Assembly (NCBI GenBank): GCA_015057305.1
Contig: SVES01000005.1
Span: forward strand, 1 to 64,000
Length of the DNA: 64,000 bases
Source of the DNA: Pseudobutyrivibrio ruminis
GTDB lineage: Bacteria; Bacillota; Clostridia; Lachnospirales; Lachnospiraceae
Reading direction: 5' to 3'
Shown here: positions 8,399-17,641 of the stretch, in pieces
How the letters are laid out: every line of letters begins with the position of its first letter
Numbering within the stretch: the first letter of the stretch is position 1
The notes under the pieces: generated by a model
Seen by the model: only the letters and a program-made list of their open reading frames with translations
What the model was told of the DNA's origin: nothing
Databases searched by the model: none
Translations under genes and position numbers: made by a program

Positions 8399-10684
8399 TT
8401 ATTGTCTATTGTAATTTATTAAGCAACCCTTGAGAATAATCTCTCTCTCATCATCTGTAAGCTCTCCAAGAGTCATGGTGAATTCCTTAAGGCCTTCCTC
8501 TCTAACAACATACGCCTTAATTGTGTCAGCCTTGTTAACAACAGCCTCCTTAATTCCTGGAATGAAAAGATAATCAAGATTCTTGAATGGAAGCTCTCCC
8601 TCTGGAATTACAAATGGAAGCATACCCCAGTTAATAAGGTTTGAACGATATCTCTTTGTAGCATATTCATTGGCAATATTAGCCCATCCACCTAATACCT
8701 TTTGACATGAAGCTGCCTGCTCTCTAGCAGAACCATCACCTGGCTTAACAGCGAAAATTGTGCTACCTACACCAAAGTTATCATGATTAACATCTGGATA
8801 AATCTCCTTTACCTTATGTACAATCTTCTTAAGCTCTGGCACAGCCTCACCTGCACACTCACCAGCCTCTAATGCCTTTTGAGCCTTCTGAATATTCTTA
8901 GCACGTCCTACGTATTCAGGGTCCTTACGAGATAATGTAAACTCTGCTAGTCCAAGTGGATTAGAACGATATGATGATGTCTCACCTGATGGGATAAGCT
9001 CATCTGTTGTTGTAACTGGGTCGTGAATCTCTGATACAACCTGAAGGAAAAGATTCTCAGGCAATGGACTCATTTTTGGCCAATCCTTGATATTTGGTCC
9101 AAAATGAATCTCTGTCTCAGGCTCTGCAACACCCTTAGAATCAAATACACGGTTTGCATATATTCTCCCATCGAAATGATATTTTGGCTTTGTAAAATCA
9201 ACATCAATATCTGTTGCTGCTGTAAGATATCCCTTATTTGCTGCTGTTGCTGCAATTGAACGGGCATCCATAAGTGCAACAGATGCAATCTGACCATTCT
9301 GAAGCTTAGAACCCTCTCTATTAGGGAAGTTTCTAGTAGAATGACGGATAGAGAAACCATTGTTAGATGGTGTGTCTCCAGCACCAAAGCATGGGCCACA
9401 GAATGCAGTTTTAACGATGGCACCTGTCTCCATAAGGTCTGCTACAGCACCATTTTTAACAAGCTCCATGTAAATTGGGGTAGATGCTGGGTATACCGAG
9501 AGCGTGAACTCATCTGGGCCAATGCTTGTGCCACGAAGAATATCTGCTGCATCGCAAATATTTTCAAAGCCACCGCCTGCACAACCTGCGATGATACCCT
9601 GGTCTACATATAACTTGCCGTTTCTAACCTTATCCTTAAGTGAGAATTCTACCTGTCCATCAAGTGAAACCTTAGCACGCTTCTCACAATCATCTAAGAT
9701 ATCCATGAGATTGGCGTTTAATTCTTCGATTGTATATGTGTTGCTTGGGTGGAATGGCATAGCAATCATAGGCTTGATTTCATCAAGATTGATTTCTATC
9801 ATTCCGTCGTAATATGCTACTTCACCTGGATTAAGCTCTTTGTACTCTTCCTTACGACCGTGAATTTCGTAGAATTCTTCAGTCTTGTTATCTGTTGTCC
9901 AAATTGAGCTTAGACATGTTGTTTCTGTAGTCATTACATCTACGCCAATTCTAAAGTCCATAGAAAGATTGGCAACGCCTGGTCCAACAAACTCCATTAC
10001 CTTGTTCTTAACATAACCCTTATCGAAAACTTCGCCAATAATAGCAAGAGCCACGTCCTGAGGACCTACGCCCTTTCTAGGGGTTCCTGTCATATAAACG
10101 CCGATAACTCCTGGCATTGAAATATCATAAGTCTGGTTGAGAAGCTGCTTAACAAGCTCTGGTCCACCTTCACCCATTGCCATAGTACCTAGGGCACCAT
10201 ATCTAGTATGAGAATCAGAACCTAAAAGCATCTTTCCGCCGCCTGCCATCATTTCACGGGCAAACTGGTGAATAACCGCCTGATGTGGTGGAACATAAAT
10301 TCCGCCATATTTTTTTGCACAGGTAAGACCAAACATGTGGTCATCCTCGTTTATAGTTCCACCTACAGCACAAAGTGAATTGTGGCAGTTTGTAAGACAG
10401 TAAGGAATAGGGAATTTTTCAAGGCCTGAAGCCCTTGCAGTTTGAATAATACCTACATAAGTGATATCGTGACTGATTAACTTATCAAACTTAATCTGTA
10501 GGTGATCCATGTTTCCTGAAACATTATGATTGGCTAAAATATTATATGCCATTGTTTCCTTGTGAGCGGCGTTTTTGGTTACTTCTTTGCCTACTGTGGC
10601 CTTAATCTTTGCAATAGCCTCTGGGCCATCTTCCACAATCTGGCTACCGTTAATTAAGTACACTCCATTGTTGTAAAGCTTCAT
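8399..10684 (-). CDS. Aconitase-superfamily hydratase (YbhJ-like)
   Basis: A 761-residue protein of the aconitase/isopropylmalate isomerase superfamily, closest in my reading to the Escherichia coli YbhJ group. [4Fe-4S]-type cysteines occur in [12 protein letters not shown] and [16 protein letters not shown]. The superfamily motif [16 protein letters not shown] is present, and the C-terminal swivel domain has [14 protein letters not shown]. It presumably dehydrates and rehydrates a tricarboxylate. Serving as the cell's aconitase for 2-oxoglutarate and glutamate synthesis is possible but not shown, because no citrate synthase or isocitrate dehydrogenase is nearby. It lies 13 bp after a coiled-coil gene. 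RBS AGGAGAACAAGG precedes the ATG. Confidence 0.85.
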   Translation of the reverse strand: MKLYNNGVYLINGSQIVEDGPEAIAKIKATVGKEVTKNAAHKETMAYNILANHNVSGNMDHLQIKFDKLISHDITYVGIIQTARASGLEKFPIPYCLTNCHNSLCAVGGTINEDDHMFGLTCAKKYGGIYVPPHQAVIHQFAREMMAGGGKMLLGSDSHTRYGALGTMAMGEGGPELVKQLLNQTYDISMPGVIGVYMTGTPRKGVGPQDVALAIIGEVFDKGYVKNKVMEFVGPGVANLSMDFRIGVDVMTTETTCLSSIWTTDNKTEEFYEIHGRKEEYKELNPGEVAYYDGMIEINLDEIKPMIAMPFHPSNTYTIEELNANLMDILDDCEKRAKVSLDGQVEFSLKDKVRNGKLYVDQGIIAGCAGGGFENICDAADILRGTSIGPDEFTLSVYPASTPIYMELVKNGAVADLMETGAIVKTAFCGPCFGAGDTPSNNGFSIRHSTRNFPNREGSKLQNGQIASVALMDARSIAATAANKGYLTAATDIDVDFTKPKYHFDGRIYANRVFDSKGVAEPETEIHFGPNIKDWPKMSPLPENLFLQVVSEIHDPVTTTDELIPSGETSSYRSNPLGLAEFTLSRKDPEYVGRAKNIQKAQKALEAGECAGEAVPELKKIVHKVKEIYPDVNHDNFGVGSTIFAVKPGDGSAREQAASCQKVLGGWANIANEYATKRYRSNLINWGMLPFVIPEGELPFKNLDYLFIPGIKEAVVNKADTIKAYVVREEGLKEFTMTLGELTDDEREIILKGCLINYNRQ

Positions 10685-10697
10685 CCTTGTTCTCCTT

Positions 10698-11459
10698 TTA
10701 ATGTTTTAATCCAAAAAGACTTGATAAGCCTTTCTTTTCTTTTTTACTCTCCCCTTCTTTCTCTTCCTGCTGCCATTTAAAATATTCTGCGTCTAAATCA
10801 TCAGAAGAAATTGTATTTTCTTCATCATTAGCATTTTCTGGTTGATCTAAATCTTCCTCTATCTCAAGCCCGGCTTTCGCAAAGTACTCTTTATCTATGC
10901 GTATTTCTGGTGCGGTATATTTAGGTGCATCATCAAATTCCTCTGCCCCACCTTCTGCTTTTTCTTTGCGGATTCTAGCATTTTCTTCATCAATCAGTCT
11001 AAGATACTTCTGAGTGTCTATTAAATCTCCTAAGTGCCCTTTTAATTCCAACTGATTTGATTTTAATGATCTTTCTTCTTCTTTGATTTTTTTATTTGCG
11101 TCTTCGTATATCTTTGCAATAGATTCCTGAGATTTCTTGATAATTTCTTGGATTGAATCAAGTGCACTATCTGTATACATTAAAGATGCTGCATATATAT
11201 CTTCAGCCTTACGGGTTGCATCAAATACAATGTCATCCCCTTGCTTTTGCATTTCTCTATTAGCTTTATCACGACTTTTTACCGTAAGCTCATGCTCCTC
11301 CATCATATCATACATGCAGGAGTTTAATTCCTTTAACAAATCCATCATAGCATTTTTATCAACTATGACATTTCGAGTGCTTCCCTCATATGGTTGTGCC
11401 TTTGAAAATAGCACATGCATATCTCTTAAGACCTTTTCTGTTCTATCTTGTGCGCCCAT
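10698..11459 (-). CDS. Coiled-coil protein of unknown function (DivIVA/ATP-synthase-b-like helix content)
   Basis: The 253-residue protein is soluble, with no signal or membrane segment. Residues about 40-175 are predicted continuous alpha-helix with heptad-like spacing ([39 protein letters not shown]). The C-terminal third is acidic, ending in a basic [10 protein letters not shown] tail. Such long-helix proteins are often annotated by weak similarity to DivIVA or ATP synthase subunit b; I do not assign either. GAGGT lies six bases before the ATG. It begins about 35 bp after the SRP RNA and is followed at 13 bp by the hydratase gene, so the two are probably cotranscribed. Confidence 0.7.
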   Translation of the reverse strand: MGAQDRTEKVLRDMHVLFSKAQPYEGSTRNVIVDKNAMMDLLKELNSCMYDMMEEHELTVKSRDKANREMQKQGDDIVFDATRKAEDIYAASLMYTDSALDSIQEIIKKSQESIAKIYEDANKKIKEEERSLKSNQLELKGHLGDLIDTQKYLRLIDEENARIRKEKAEGGAEEFDDAPKYTAPEIRIDKEYFAKAGLEIEEDLDQPENANDEENTISSDDLDAEYFKWQQEEKEGESKKEKKGLSSLFGLKH

Positions 11460-11494
11460 TTTTTACCTCAATGAATTTAATAACACTCTATACA

Positions 11495-11700
11495 AAAATA
11501 CCGAGCCGTTATAGATATCATTTGGTAGCCGCCCTGTGAGAACTCCCTCCAGGTAACCCCGCGTCAGATGAACTACCCTACTTAGTGCTGCTGCATTCCT
11601 GCCCTGACACGATTCATAGGTGCCCATTACGCAGGACCCAAAGATCAGCATCCTCCCAAGGCGACCGCCAAATGATATCTAATTAAATTGCTCGGAGCCC
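11495..11700 (-). ncRNA. ffs: Signal recognition particle RNA (about 200 nt)
   Basis: The minus strand carries the SRP helix-8 signature GTGTCAGGGCAGGAATGCAG followed by CAGCACTAAG, with a GGAA tetraloop on a GCA/TGC stem. Flanks match the SRP core of Bacillus scRNA (GGGTCCTGCG before, GGGGTTACCTGG after). The ends pair over a long helix: AGATATCATTTGG with CCAAATGATATCT, and CCGAGC with GCTCGG. At about 200 nt it is longer than the 100-nt type and shorter than the 270-nt Bacillus RNA. A TATTTTTG run after the closing helix may terminate it. The RNA pairs with Ffh to target membrane proteins. Ends are estimates. Confidence 0.92.
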
Positions 11701-11702
11701 TT

Positions 11703-11732
11703 ATTTTATGATACTAAGGGCAACTTTGTCAA
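11703..11732 (-). promoter_or_regulatory. Promoter of SRP RNA
   Basis: On the minus strand a perfect -35 TTGACA (11727-11732), an 18-bp spacer and a -10 TAAAAT (11703-11708) lie immediately before the GGGCTCC start of the RNA. Confidence 0.8.
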
Positions 11733-11745
11733 TAATATACCTCTA

Positions 11746-12285
11746 TTACATTAGTTGATTTTTCTGTTCTCTAAGCTCTTCGAAGAATTTCGTCATCATT
11801 TCTGTGCATCTTTCTCCAAGAATTCCTGTTTCTAATTCACATTGATGATTAAACTGTTGCATATTTAATATATTAATAATTGAACCTGCACAGCCTGCCT
11901 TAGGGTTCATAGCTCCCACAACTACCTTAGGAATCCGTGCCTGCACTATTGCTCCTGCACACATTTGGCATGGTTCTAAAGTAACATATAATGTGCAGTC
12001 CTCAAGTCTCCAGTCACCTGTCTTTTTGCAAGCCTCAGAAATAGCTGCAATTTCGGCATGTGCTAATACACTTTTGTCTGTATTTCTACGATTGTAGCCT
12101 CTTGCGATAATCTTGTCATCTTGAACTATGACACAGCCGATTGGAACCTCATTTATATCATATGCTCTTTTTGCTTCTTTTAACGCTTGCTCCATGTATT
12201 TTTCGTATATTTTAAGATTGCGCTTTTCTTCTTTCTCAGCCTGTTTTGCTAAACGTTTTTCCTCACGTTCCTCTTTTGACAACAT
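11746..12285 (-). CDS. tadA: tRNA-specific adenosine deaminase TadA
   Basis: A 179-residue deaminase that converts A34 to inosine in tRNA-Arg(ACG). The zinc site is complete: H76-A-E78 in VLAHAEIAAI and C106/C109 in LEPCQMCAGA. E78 is the proton shuttle. About 30 extra residues, highly charged (KEEREEKRLAKQAEKEEKR), precede the usual start of the fold at MEQALKEAKRA. They appear genuine because AAGGAG lies eight bases before the first ATG and none precedes the internal one. It ends just upstream of the SRP RNA promoter and is divergent from the NrdG-like gene. Confidence 0.95.
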   Translation of the reverse strand: MLSKEEREEKRLAKQAEKEEKRNLKIYEKYMEQALKEAKRAYDINEVPIGCVIVQDDKIIARGYNRRNTDKSVLAHAEIAAISEACKKTGDWRLEDCTLYVTLEPCQMCAGAIVQARIPKVVVGAMNPKAGCAGSIINILNMQQFNHQCELETGILGERCTEMMTKFFEELREQKNQLM

Positions 12286-12390
12286 AGATTTTCTCCTTCT
12301 ACTTTGCTATACTTTTATTATAACAAATAGCTTATATTCGCAATTTTCAGCTATTTTATTTATATCACTTTTATTTCTAAAAGGGAAGAA

Positions 12391-13092
12391 ATGCTTATGG
12401 TTATATTAGGTTTACAAAAGACAACCTTACTAGATTATCCTGGTAAGGTGGCCTCTACAATTTTTACTGCAGGCTGCAATTTTAGATGCCCTTACTGCCA
12501 CAACAGTGAGCTTGTTATACCACCTGCTGACGCAATTGCCTATTCAAATAAAGAACTATTTGAACATTTGGTTGCTAAGAAAAAGATTCTAGATGGTGTT
12601 TGTATAACTGGTGGCGAACCAACTATTCATAAGGATTTACCAGATTTTATAAAACAAATAAAAGACCTTGGACTTCTTGTTAAGTTAGATTCCAATGGTA
12701 CCAATCCTGATATGCTGGATTCTTTAATTGCAAACCATCTTGTGGATTATATTGCAATGGATATAAAAAACTCTAAAGCAAAATACAATGAAATTGCTTG
12801 TATGAAAAACTTCGATTTATCACCAATAGAGCAGTCGGTTGAAATTCTTAAAGAGAATAATATTGATTATGAGTTTAGAACGACTATTATGAAAGAATGT
12901 CATGAAAAATCTGATATTGTTGCTATTGGCGAATGGTTGAAGGGCGCAAATGCATATTTTCTTCAAAGCTACAAGGAATCAGAGAATGTTCTAAATCCTA
13001 TTTTTTCAGCATATACTATTGATACTTTAAAGGAGTTTGTTAACCTATTAAAACCATTTATTCCTAATACTCAGCTTAGAGGTATCGAGTAA
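12391..13092 (+). CDS. Anaerobic ribonucleoside-triphosphate reductase activating protein (NrdG2-type radical SAM)
   Basis: A 233-residue radical SAM enzyme with the CxxxCxxC cluster motif at C29/C33/C36 (GCNFRCPYCHNSE), the GGEPT motif for SAM binding in VCITGGEPTIHKD, and the short NrdG2-type architecture. It presumably makes the glycyl radical on a class III reductase. No nrdD partner is in the window, so the target is inferred. Two in-frame ATGs (12391 and 12397) share the AAGGGAAG ribosome site; the first is listed. It opens a two-gene plus-strand island with the GNAT gene, divergent from tadA. Confidence 0.88.
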   Translation: MLMVILGLQKTTLLDYPGKVASTIFTAGCNFRCPYCHNSELVIPPADAIAYSNKELFEHLVAKKKILDGVCITGGEPTIHKDLPDFIKQIKDLGLLVKLDSNGTNPDMLDSLIANHLVDYIAMDIKNSKAKYNEIACMKNFDLSPIEQSVEILKENNIDYEFRTTIMKECHEKSDIVAIGEWLKGANAYFLQSYKESENVLNPIFSAYTIDTLKEFVNLLKPFIPNTQLRGIE

Positions 13093-13115
13093 AATTTATA
13101 TATTGGGGGGCTAAA

Positions 13116-13664
13116 ATGAATTTTGAATTATCTACCGAAAGATTAAATCTAAAAGTTCTAGGACCTGAGGCAGCTCCTATGGTTCTTTCTTTCTACCAAC
13201 GGAATAAAGATATTTTTGAAAAATATGAACCAATTCTTGGAAATGATTTCTACACCTTAGAGCGTCAAAAGAATATTTTAGATTTCGAACATAAAAACAT
13301 TATGAGATTATTAATGGTCCGATATTGGATATTTCATAAGAATAATCCCACACAAATAATTGGAACTGTAAGCTATCGAAATATCGTTAGACCTATTTAT
13401 GAAAGTTGTACCATTGGATACAAAATGGATAGAGATTATGTAAATCAAGGTTATTGTAGTGAAGCTATTCGTGCCACCTTGCCTACTGTTTCATCCGAGC
13501 TTGGAATTCATCGCTTTGAAGCTCTAATCCTTCCAGATAATACGCCTTCAATACATCTAGTTGAAAAGCTGGGATTCAAATTTGAAGGCATTCTCCGGGA
13601 TAAAATCATTATCCATGGAGAACGCCTCGACCATTGCATGTATTCATATTTGGCTGACAACTAA
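13116..13664 (+). CDS. GNAT family N-acetyltransferase (RimJ-like)
   Basis: A 182-residue acetyltransferase resembling the RimJ/RimL group. It starts with STERLNLKVLGPEAAPMVLSFY, and the GNAT acetyl-CoA motif region is recognisable in TIGYKMDRDYVNQGYCSEAI followed by FEALILPDNTPSIHLVEKLGF. The acceptor (protein N-terminus or a small molecule) cannot be predicted. GGGGGG before the ATG gives a strong ribosome site. It lies 23 bp after the NrdG-like gene. Its stop codon abuts the stop codon of the opposing GH13 gene with no base between. Confidence 0.85.
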   Translation: MNFELSTERLNLKVLGPEAAPMVLSFYQRNKDIFEKYEPILGNDFYTLERQKNILDFEHKNIMRLLMVRYWIFHKNNPTQIIGTVSYRNIVRPIYESCTIGYKMDRDYVNQGYCSEAIRATLPTVSSELGIHRFEALILPDNTPSIHLVEKLGFKFEGILRDKIIIHGERLDHCMYSYLADN

Positions 13665-14954
13665 TTATTTTAATATTTTACTGCCATGTGCCTCTAATTC
13701 TATATCATAATGTTCGCCTCTAAAATCAAAGCTTAATTGCTTTTTTTCTGCTGTATTGTTTAGGGCAACTATTACATACTCATCTTCGTATACTCTTGCA
13801 AATACCAAGGTTTCATTACGAACCTGCACTTCTTCGTATATACCTTGTTTTAATGCAACAGACGACTTTCTTATTTCAGATAAAATCCTGATATGGTCTA
13901 ATAAATCAGGATTGCTCATATTCTTTATATCAATCTCTGGTCTTAGAGCATAATCCCCATCCTTCGAATTCTTATCGCCTTCAATGGCCCATTCACTACC
14001 ATAATAAATTGATGGTATTCCTGGCATTGTGAAAAGCAATGTATATGTAGGATAAATATTCTCTTTGTCCTTTAACAAGGTTGCTATTCTGTTTACGTCA
14101 TGATTATCTATAAAATTATACAGATATTTACCAGCGTACAAACCTCCTTGTCCCCATTGTCTTTTCATTGCATAGTTTATTTCAAAATAATTGTGGTCGT
14201 TATGACTTGAATATATTCCCTTCCAACATTCATAGTTTGTAACAGCATCTAACATATTCTCGTTTACATAAATGTTGTAATCCCCATGAATGATTTCTCC
14301 CATCAGCCAAAAACTTGCCTTTTTTTGTTCTGTAAAATTCTTTAGTCTGTTAAAAAAGCCTCTTTCTATGCAATCTGCTGCATCTAACCTCAAACCATCT
14401 ATATCATATTCATCTATCCACATGCCCACTGCATTTAATATATGGTTATCCACAGCATCACATCTGTGATTCAACTTTACCAACTCTTCCGCGCCAGACC
14501 AACATTCATAGGATAGTCCATCATTATGCCAATTATTTCCACCAAAATTTAATCCCGCTATCCAATCCCTATAGCTGGATTTTTCCCTGTTTTTCACTAC
14601 ATCACTAAAAGCAATATGACCTCTTCCAACATGGTTAAATACACCGTCTAATACCACTTTTATCCCATTTGAGTGACACTTTGCCACTACTTTTTTAAAA
14701 TCTTCATTAGAACCTAGTCGACTGTCGATTTTATAATAATCATAGGTATCATATCCATGAGTCCCTGACTCCATGATTGGTCCTAAATATATTGCATTTA
14801 CCCCAATTTCCTTTAAATGTGGTATCCATTCTATCAACTTGAGAATTCTATGTCCTGCTGTTTCTAAACCCTTATTTTCTCTGGGACAACCGAAGGCTCC
14901 TAAAGGATAAATGTGATAAAATACTGCATCCTTAACCCATTCTATATCTCGCAT
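13665..14954 (-). CDS. GH13 alpha-amylase-family glycoside hydrolase, cytoplasmic
   Basis: A 429-residue GH13 enzyme with no signal peptide and a bare catalytic barrel lacking the N-terminal domain of cyclomaltodextrinases. The conserved regions are GVFNHVG (region I), GLRLDAADC with nucleophile D191, LMGEII with acid/base E220, and FIDNHDVNR with D286. A compact C-terminal beta domain follows (NETLVFARVYEDEYVIVALNN). It probably degrades intracellular maltodextrin or glycogen fragments; the exact linkage cannot be read from the sequence. It ends tail-to-tail with the GNAT gene and begins downstream of the YhgE/Pip cluster. Confidence 0.88.
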   Translation of the reverse strand: MRDIEWVKDAVFYHIYPLGAFGCPRENKGLETAGHRILKLIEWIPHLKEIGVNAIYLGPIMESGTHGYDTYDYYKIDSRLGSNEDFKKVVAKCHSNGIKVVLDGVFNHVGRGHIAFSDVVKNREKSSYRDWIAGLNFGGNNWHNDGLSYECWSGAEELVKLNHRCDAVDNHILNAVGMWIDEYDIDGLRLDAADCIERGFFNRLKNFTEQKKASFWLMGEIIHGDYNIYVNENMLDAVTNYECWKGIYSSHNDHNYFEINYAMKRQWGQGGLYAGKYLYNFIDNHDVNRIATLLKDKENIYPTYTLLFTMPGIPSIYYGSEWAIEGDKNSKDGDYALRPEIDIKNMSNPDLLDHIRILSEIRKSSVALKQGIYEEVQVRNETLVFARVYEDEYVIVALNNTAEKKQLSFDFRGEHYDIELEAHGSKILK

Positions 14955-14992
14955 AAAACCTCCCGCCTAAAAATGGCACTTTTCAATAGCAT

Positions 14993-17206
14993 TTAAAGCA
15001 AAATACCTGATTTTTCTTTACTGCTCTCAATTTTTTCATTTAATATTTTAAATGGATGATATAGTACTACACCCACAAATACTGCAATCAATCCATAAAT
15101 AATGAGGGTCAACATACAATCACGATATGTGTTCTTGTAAAATCCAGCAATACATTCTCTTAGAGCATTCATAGAGTAGTTAAATGGCATAAATTTATAT
15201 AACACCTGAAATACCTTTGGAAGAACCTCAATAGGAAAGGTTCCACCTGCTCCTGCTACCTGTATAACCATCAAAATTACCGATAAAGCCTCTCCTACAT
15301 TGCCAAAGGAATATGTAAATGAATAAAGTAATATCGAATATATTAAGGAAGTCCATGCACATGCCAACCAAAAATAAAATGGATGCTCACATTGGATGCC
15401 TACAAATAAAAATGCGCCTAATACTGTAATTATTGTCTGGATTTGACCAATAACAAAGGTAGTAAAATATCTTCCCAAAAAACATTGCCAGTTTTTAAGA
15501 TTTTTCAGTTCTTTTGTGTCCTTTACTGTTGTTTTTAAAATAGTGGACATTATTAACGCCCCAACCCATATAGATAAAACAATATAAAATGGTGCTGTCA
15601 TTGAACCATTATTTTCTACTGGATAAATATACTCATCCGATATTTCTACAGGGCTGCTAATAAAATCTGAGAGCAATTCTGGGTCAGACTGTAAAAGCTC
15701 CATTATTTTTTTATAGGCTTCATTTTCTCCAATACTTTTAATTTCCGCTATTAACTCAGAAAGCTGCTGCTCCATCTCCACAGCTTCGTCCCTTGACTTT
15801 ACTATAGAGTCCTTTGACTGATCCATCAATGCTGAATATCCGTCAAGGCTTGATACTACCATGTCTATACTGGTTGCATTGTAATTTAACAGCTTTTCTA
15901 TCTCAGCCACAGTATCAGATGCGTTATTTATAACTTTTTGCTCTAATGGCGAAATAACACTTGCATATTGCTGTCGCAGATTGCTAGATGATGTGGCTAT
16001 CTGTGACATATCTGATGTAATAGTATCCTTTGCTTTGTTAAAATCTTCTATCCCGGTTTTCGTTGCATTTTCTAAAGCATCCACATCATTATCTAAATTT
16101 GATATCTGCTTATCTAATTCATCCGCTCCTGTATGTACTGAGTTTGTTATAGAGGCAGCATCCACACCTGGCATCAACTGTTCAATATTTTTATCAACCT
16201 CAAAGTTTGCCAGGGCATAATACAGTGTTCCCTGTTCTTCCTTTGAACCCCAAACTTTTTGCAGTTGGGTAATTTGCTCTTTTAGCTTTGTTGTATCAAT
16301 TGATCCATTTAAAGTAAGATTACTTATTTCACTGTTGATTTGATTTATATAATAATCTGCATTATCCAATTTTGAATTTAATGCATTTATTTTTTCATCT
16401 GTTTTATTTTTTACGTTTTGTATATCGGTTCCAGCATTTTGCCCAGCATTTTGGGCTGATTTTGCCATTTCCTCTGCTAGCTTTGTAATAGAATCTGCGC
16501 TACTTGTTACAGCCTCCCCAGCCTCTGTTAAACTCTCTGTAGATTCCATTAAAGCCACATATGAATCCAAAATAGTAACAAGGCTTTTCATGTCTGAATC
16601 TAATCGCTCAAGCTTTGCTATACCTTCTCCAGTGATATTTCCATCTTCATCTAAACTGGCAAAATACTCTCCACCTTTTAACAAGCTTTCTGCCAAAGTA
16701 CTGACAAAGGCATGGTCTACTTCTCTTTCTATTGTAGTTTTTACCTTACTTGTAATTTTAGGTGCTATTGCGTTCTTTTTTTCATTTTCGTAATAAGTAA
16801 TTTTAGGATTTTCAATTTCACCTCCTAAAAAGCTTATCATGTTGGAACTAAATTCTTCATCAATAACTAGGGCTGCATAATAATCACCAGAATACACTCC
16901 ATTAATAGCTTCTTCTGCTGTATCAGTAAAAACCCATCCAATTGTGGTATTTTCTTTTAGGTTGCTAATTATAATTCCACCAACATTTAACTCAATATTC
17001 CCAATCATTATGCCCTGATCTGATGATGCTACTGCAACCTGTAAATTGGTTGTGGCACTCTCCCCGTATGGATCCCAATTGGAGAGTATATTAAACCAGG
17101 CATATAGACATGGAATGACTGTCAGACCAATTATTACAACCATGGCTACAACATTTACTGATAATCTTTTAATGTCTGAAACAATAATTTTAATGACGTT
17201 TTTCAT
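14993..17206 (-). CDS. YhgE/Pip domain membrane protein (copy 2)
   Basis: A 737-residue protein of the YhgE/Pip family (phage-infection-protein-like, ABC-2-type membrane core). One N-terminal helix (about 15-38, ending CLYAWFNILSNWDPYG) is followed by a large extracytoplasmic domain of some 500 residues with long coiled-coil stretches. Five C-terminal membrane helices follow (from about residue 545; PFYIVLSIWVGALIMS, SVILMVIQVAGAGGTFPIEVLPKVF). In other Firmicutes such proteins act as phage receptors or sit in type VII secretion loci; here the role is unknown. It overlaps the preceding small gene by 17 bp, so translation is likely coupled. It is about the same length and layout as copy 1 (17642-19900). 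Confidence 0.88.
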   Translation of the reverse strand: MKNVIKIIVSDIKRLSVNVVAMVVIIGLTVIPCLYAWFNILSNWDPYGESATTNLQVAVASSDQGIMIGNIELNVGGIIISNLKENTTIGWVFTDTAEEAINGVYSGDYYAALVIDEEFSSNMISFLGGEIENPKITYYENEKKNAIAPKITSKVKTTIEREVDHAFVSTLAESLLKGGEYFASLDEDGNITGEGIAKLERLDSDMKSLVTILDSYVALMESTESLTEAGEAVTSSADSITKLAEEMAKSAQNAGQNAGTDIQNVKNKTDEKINALNSKLDNADYYINQINSEISNLTLNGSIDTTKLKEQITQLQKVWGSKEEQGTLYYALANFEVDKNIEQLMPGVDAASITNSVHTGADELDKQISNLDNDVDALENATKTGIEDFNKAKDTITSDMSQIATSSSNLRQQYASVISPLEQKVINNASDTVAEIEKLLNYNATSIDMVVSSLDGYSALMDQSKDSIVKSRDEAVEMEQQLSELIAEIKSIGENEAYKKIMELLQSDPELLSDFISSPVEISDEYIYPVENNGSMTAPFYIVLSIWVGALIMSTILKTTVKDTKELKNLKNWQCFLGRYFTTFVIGQIQTIITVLGAFLFVGIQCEHPFYFWLACAWTSLIYSILLYSFTYSFGNVGEALSVILMVIQVAGAGGTFPIEVLPKVFQVLYKFMPFNYSMNALRECIAGFYKNTYRDCMLTLIIYGLIAVFVGVVLYHPFKILNEKIESSKEKSGILL

Positions 17207-17633
17207 CTTTTTTTAATTTGTCTCCCATTGTCTGAATATCTGATTTAATTTCTTTTCTTAAATCCTTTATATCCTTAACCATTTCGTTTCTGGCATTGTT
17301 TATTTCATCAATGCTCTGAATAACCCCTTCTCCTATCAAGGCCTGGGCTTCAGCTTCTTTTTCCATGATTCCAAGCTCCTGTAATTGCTCCTGCAATTTA
17401 AAATCCATATATTCCACGTACAATAGGTAAAAAGCTATTCCAAACAAAGATACTATCCATAACACAAGAAACACTAGCTTGGAGCGTTCTGTTATAAAGC
17501 TTATTACAAGAAACACTAATGGTAATAATATATTTATTTTAAGACCCACTCTTATCTTTTTTTGATTCTTTTGATGGATTCCCTGCTGCAGACTTAAAAA
17601 TTTTTCGTAAACAATTTCTTTTTCTTTACCCAT
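17190..17633 (-). CDS. Small membrane protein with C-terminal coiled coil
   Basis: The 147-residue protein has a basic N-terminus (QKNQKKIRVGLK), two adjacent membrane helices at about 29-45 and 51-70, and then a long charged helix to the end (NEMVKDIKDLRKEIKSDIQTMGDKLKK) predicted as coiled coil. I recognise no family. It is sandwiched between two YhgE/Pip genes, eight bp after copy 1 and overlapping the start of copy 2, so it is probably a partner or assembly factor of those proteins (inference from position). Confidence 0.7.
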   Translation of the reverse strand: MGKEKEIVYEKFLSLQQGIHQKNQKKIRVGLKINILLPLVFLVISFITERSKLVFLVLWIVSLFGIAFYLLYVEYMDFKLQEQLQELGIMEKEAEAQALIGEGVIQSIDEINNARNEMVKDIKDLRKEIKSDIQTMGDKLKKDEKRH

Positions 17634-17641
17634 TTTGTCTC

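Noticed and set aside
10689..10709. Start of the coiled-coil/hydratase junction as a gene fusion
   Set aside because: The two frames are separated by a stop and a 13-bp gap with a ribosome site; two proteins are expected.
11463..11651. Open frame over the SRP RNA
   Set aside because: The sequence is explained by the SRP RNA helix 8 and closing helix; no ribosome site is present.
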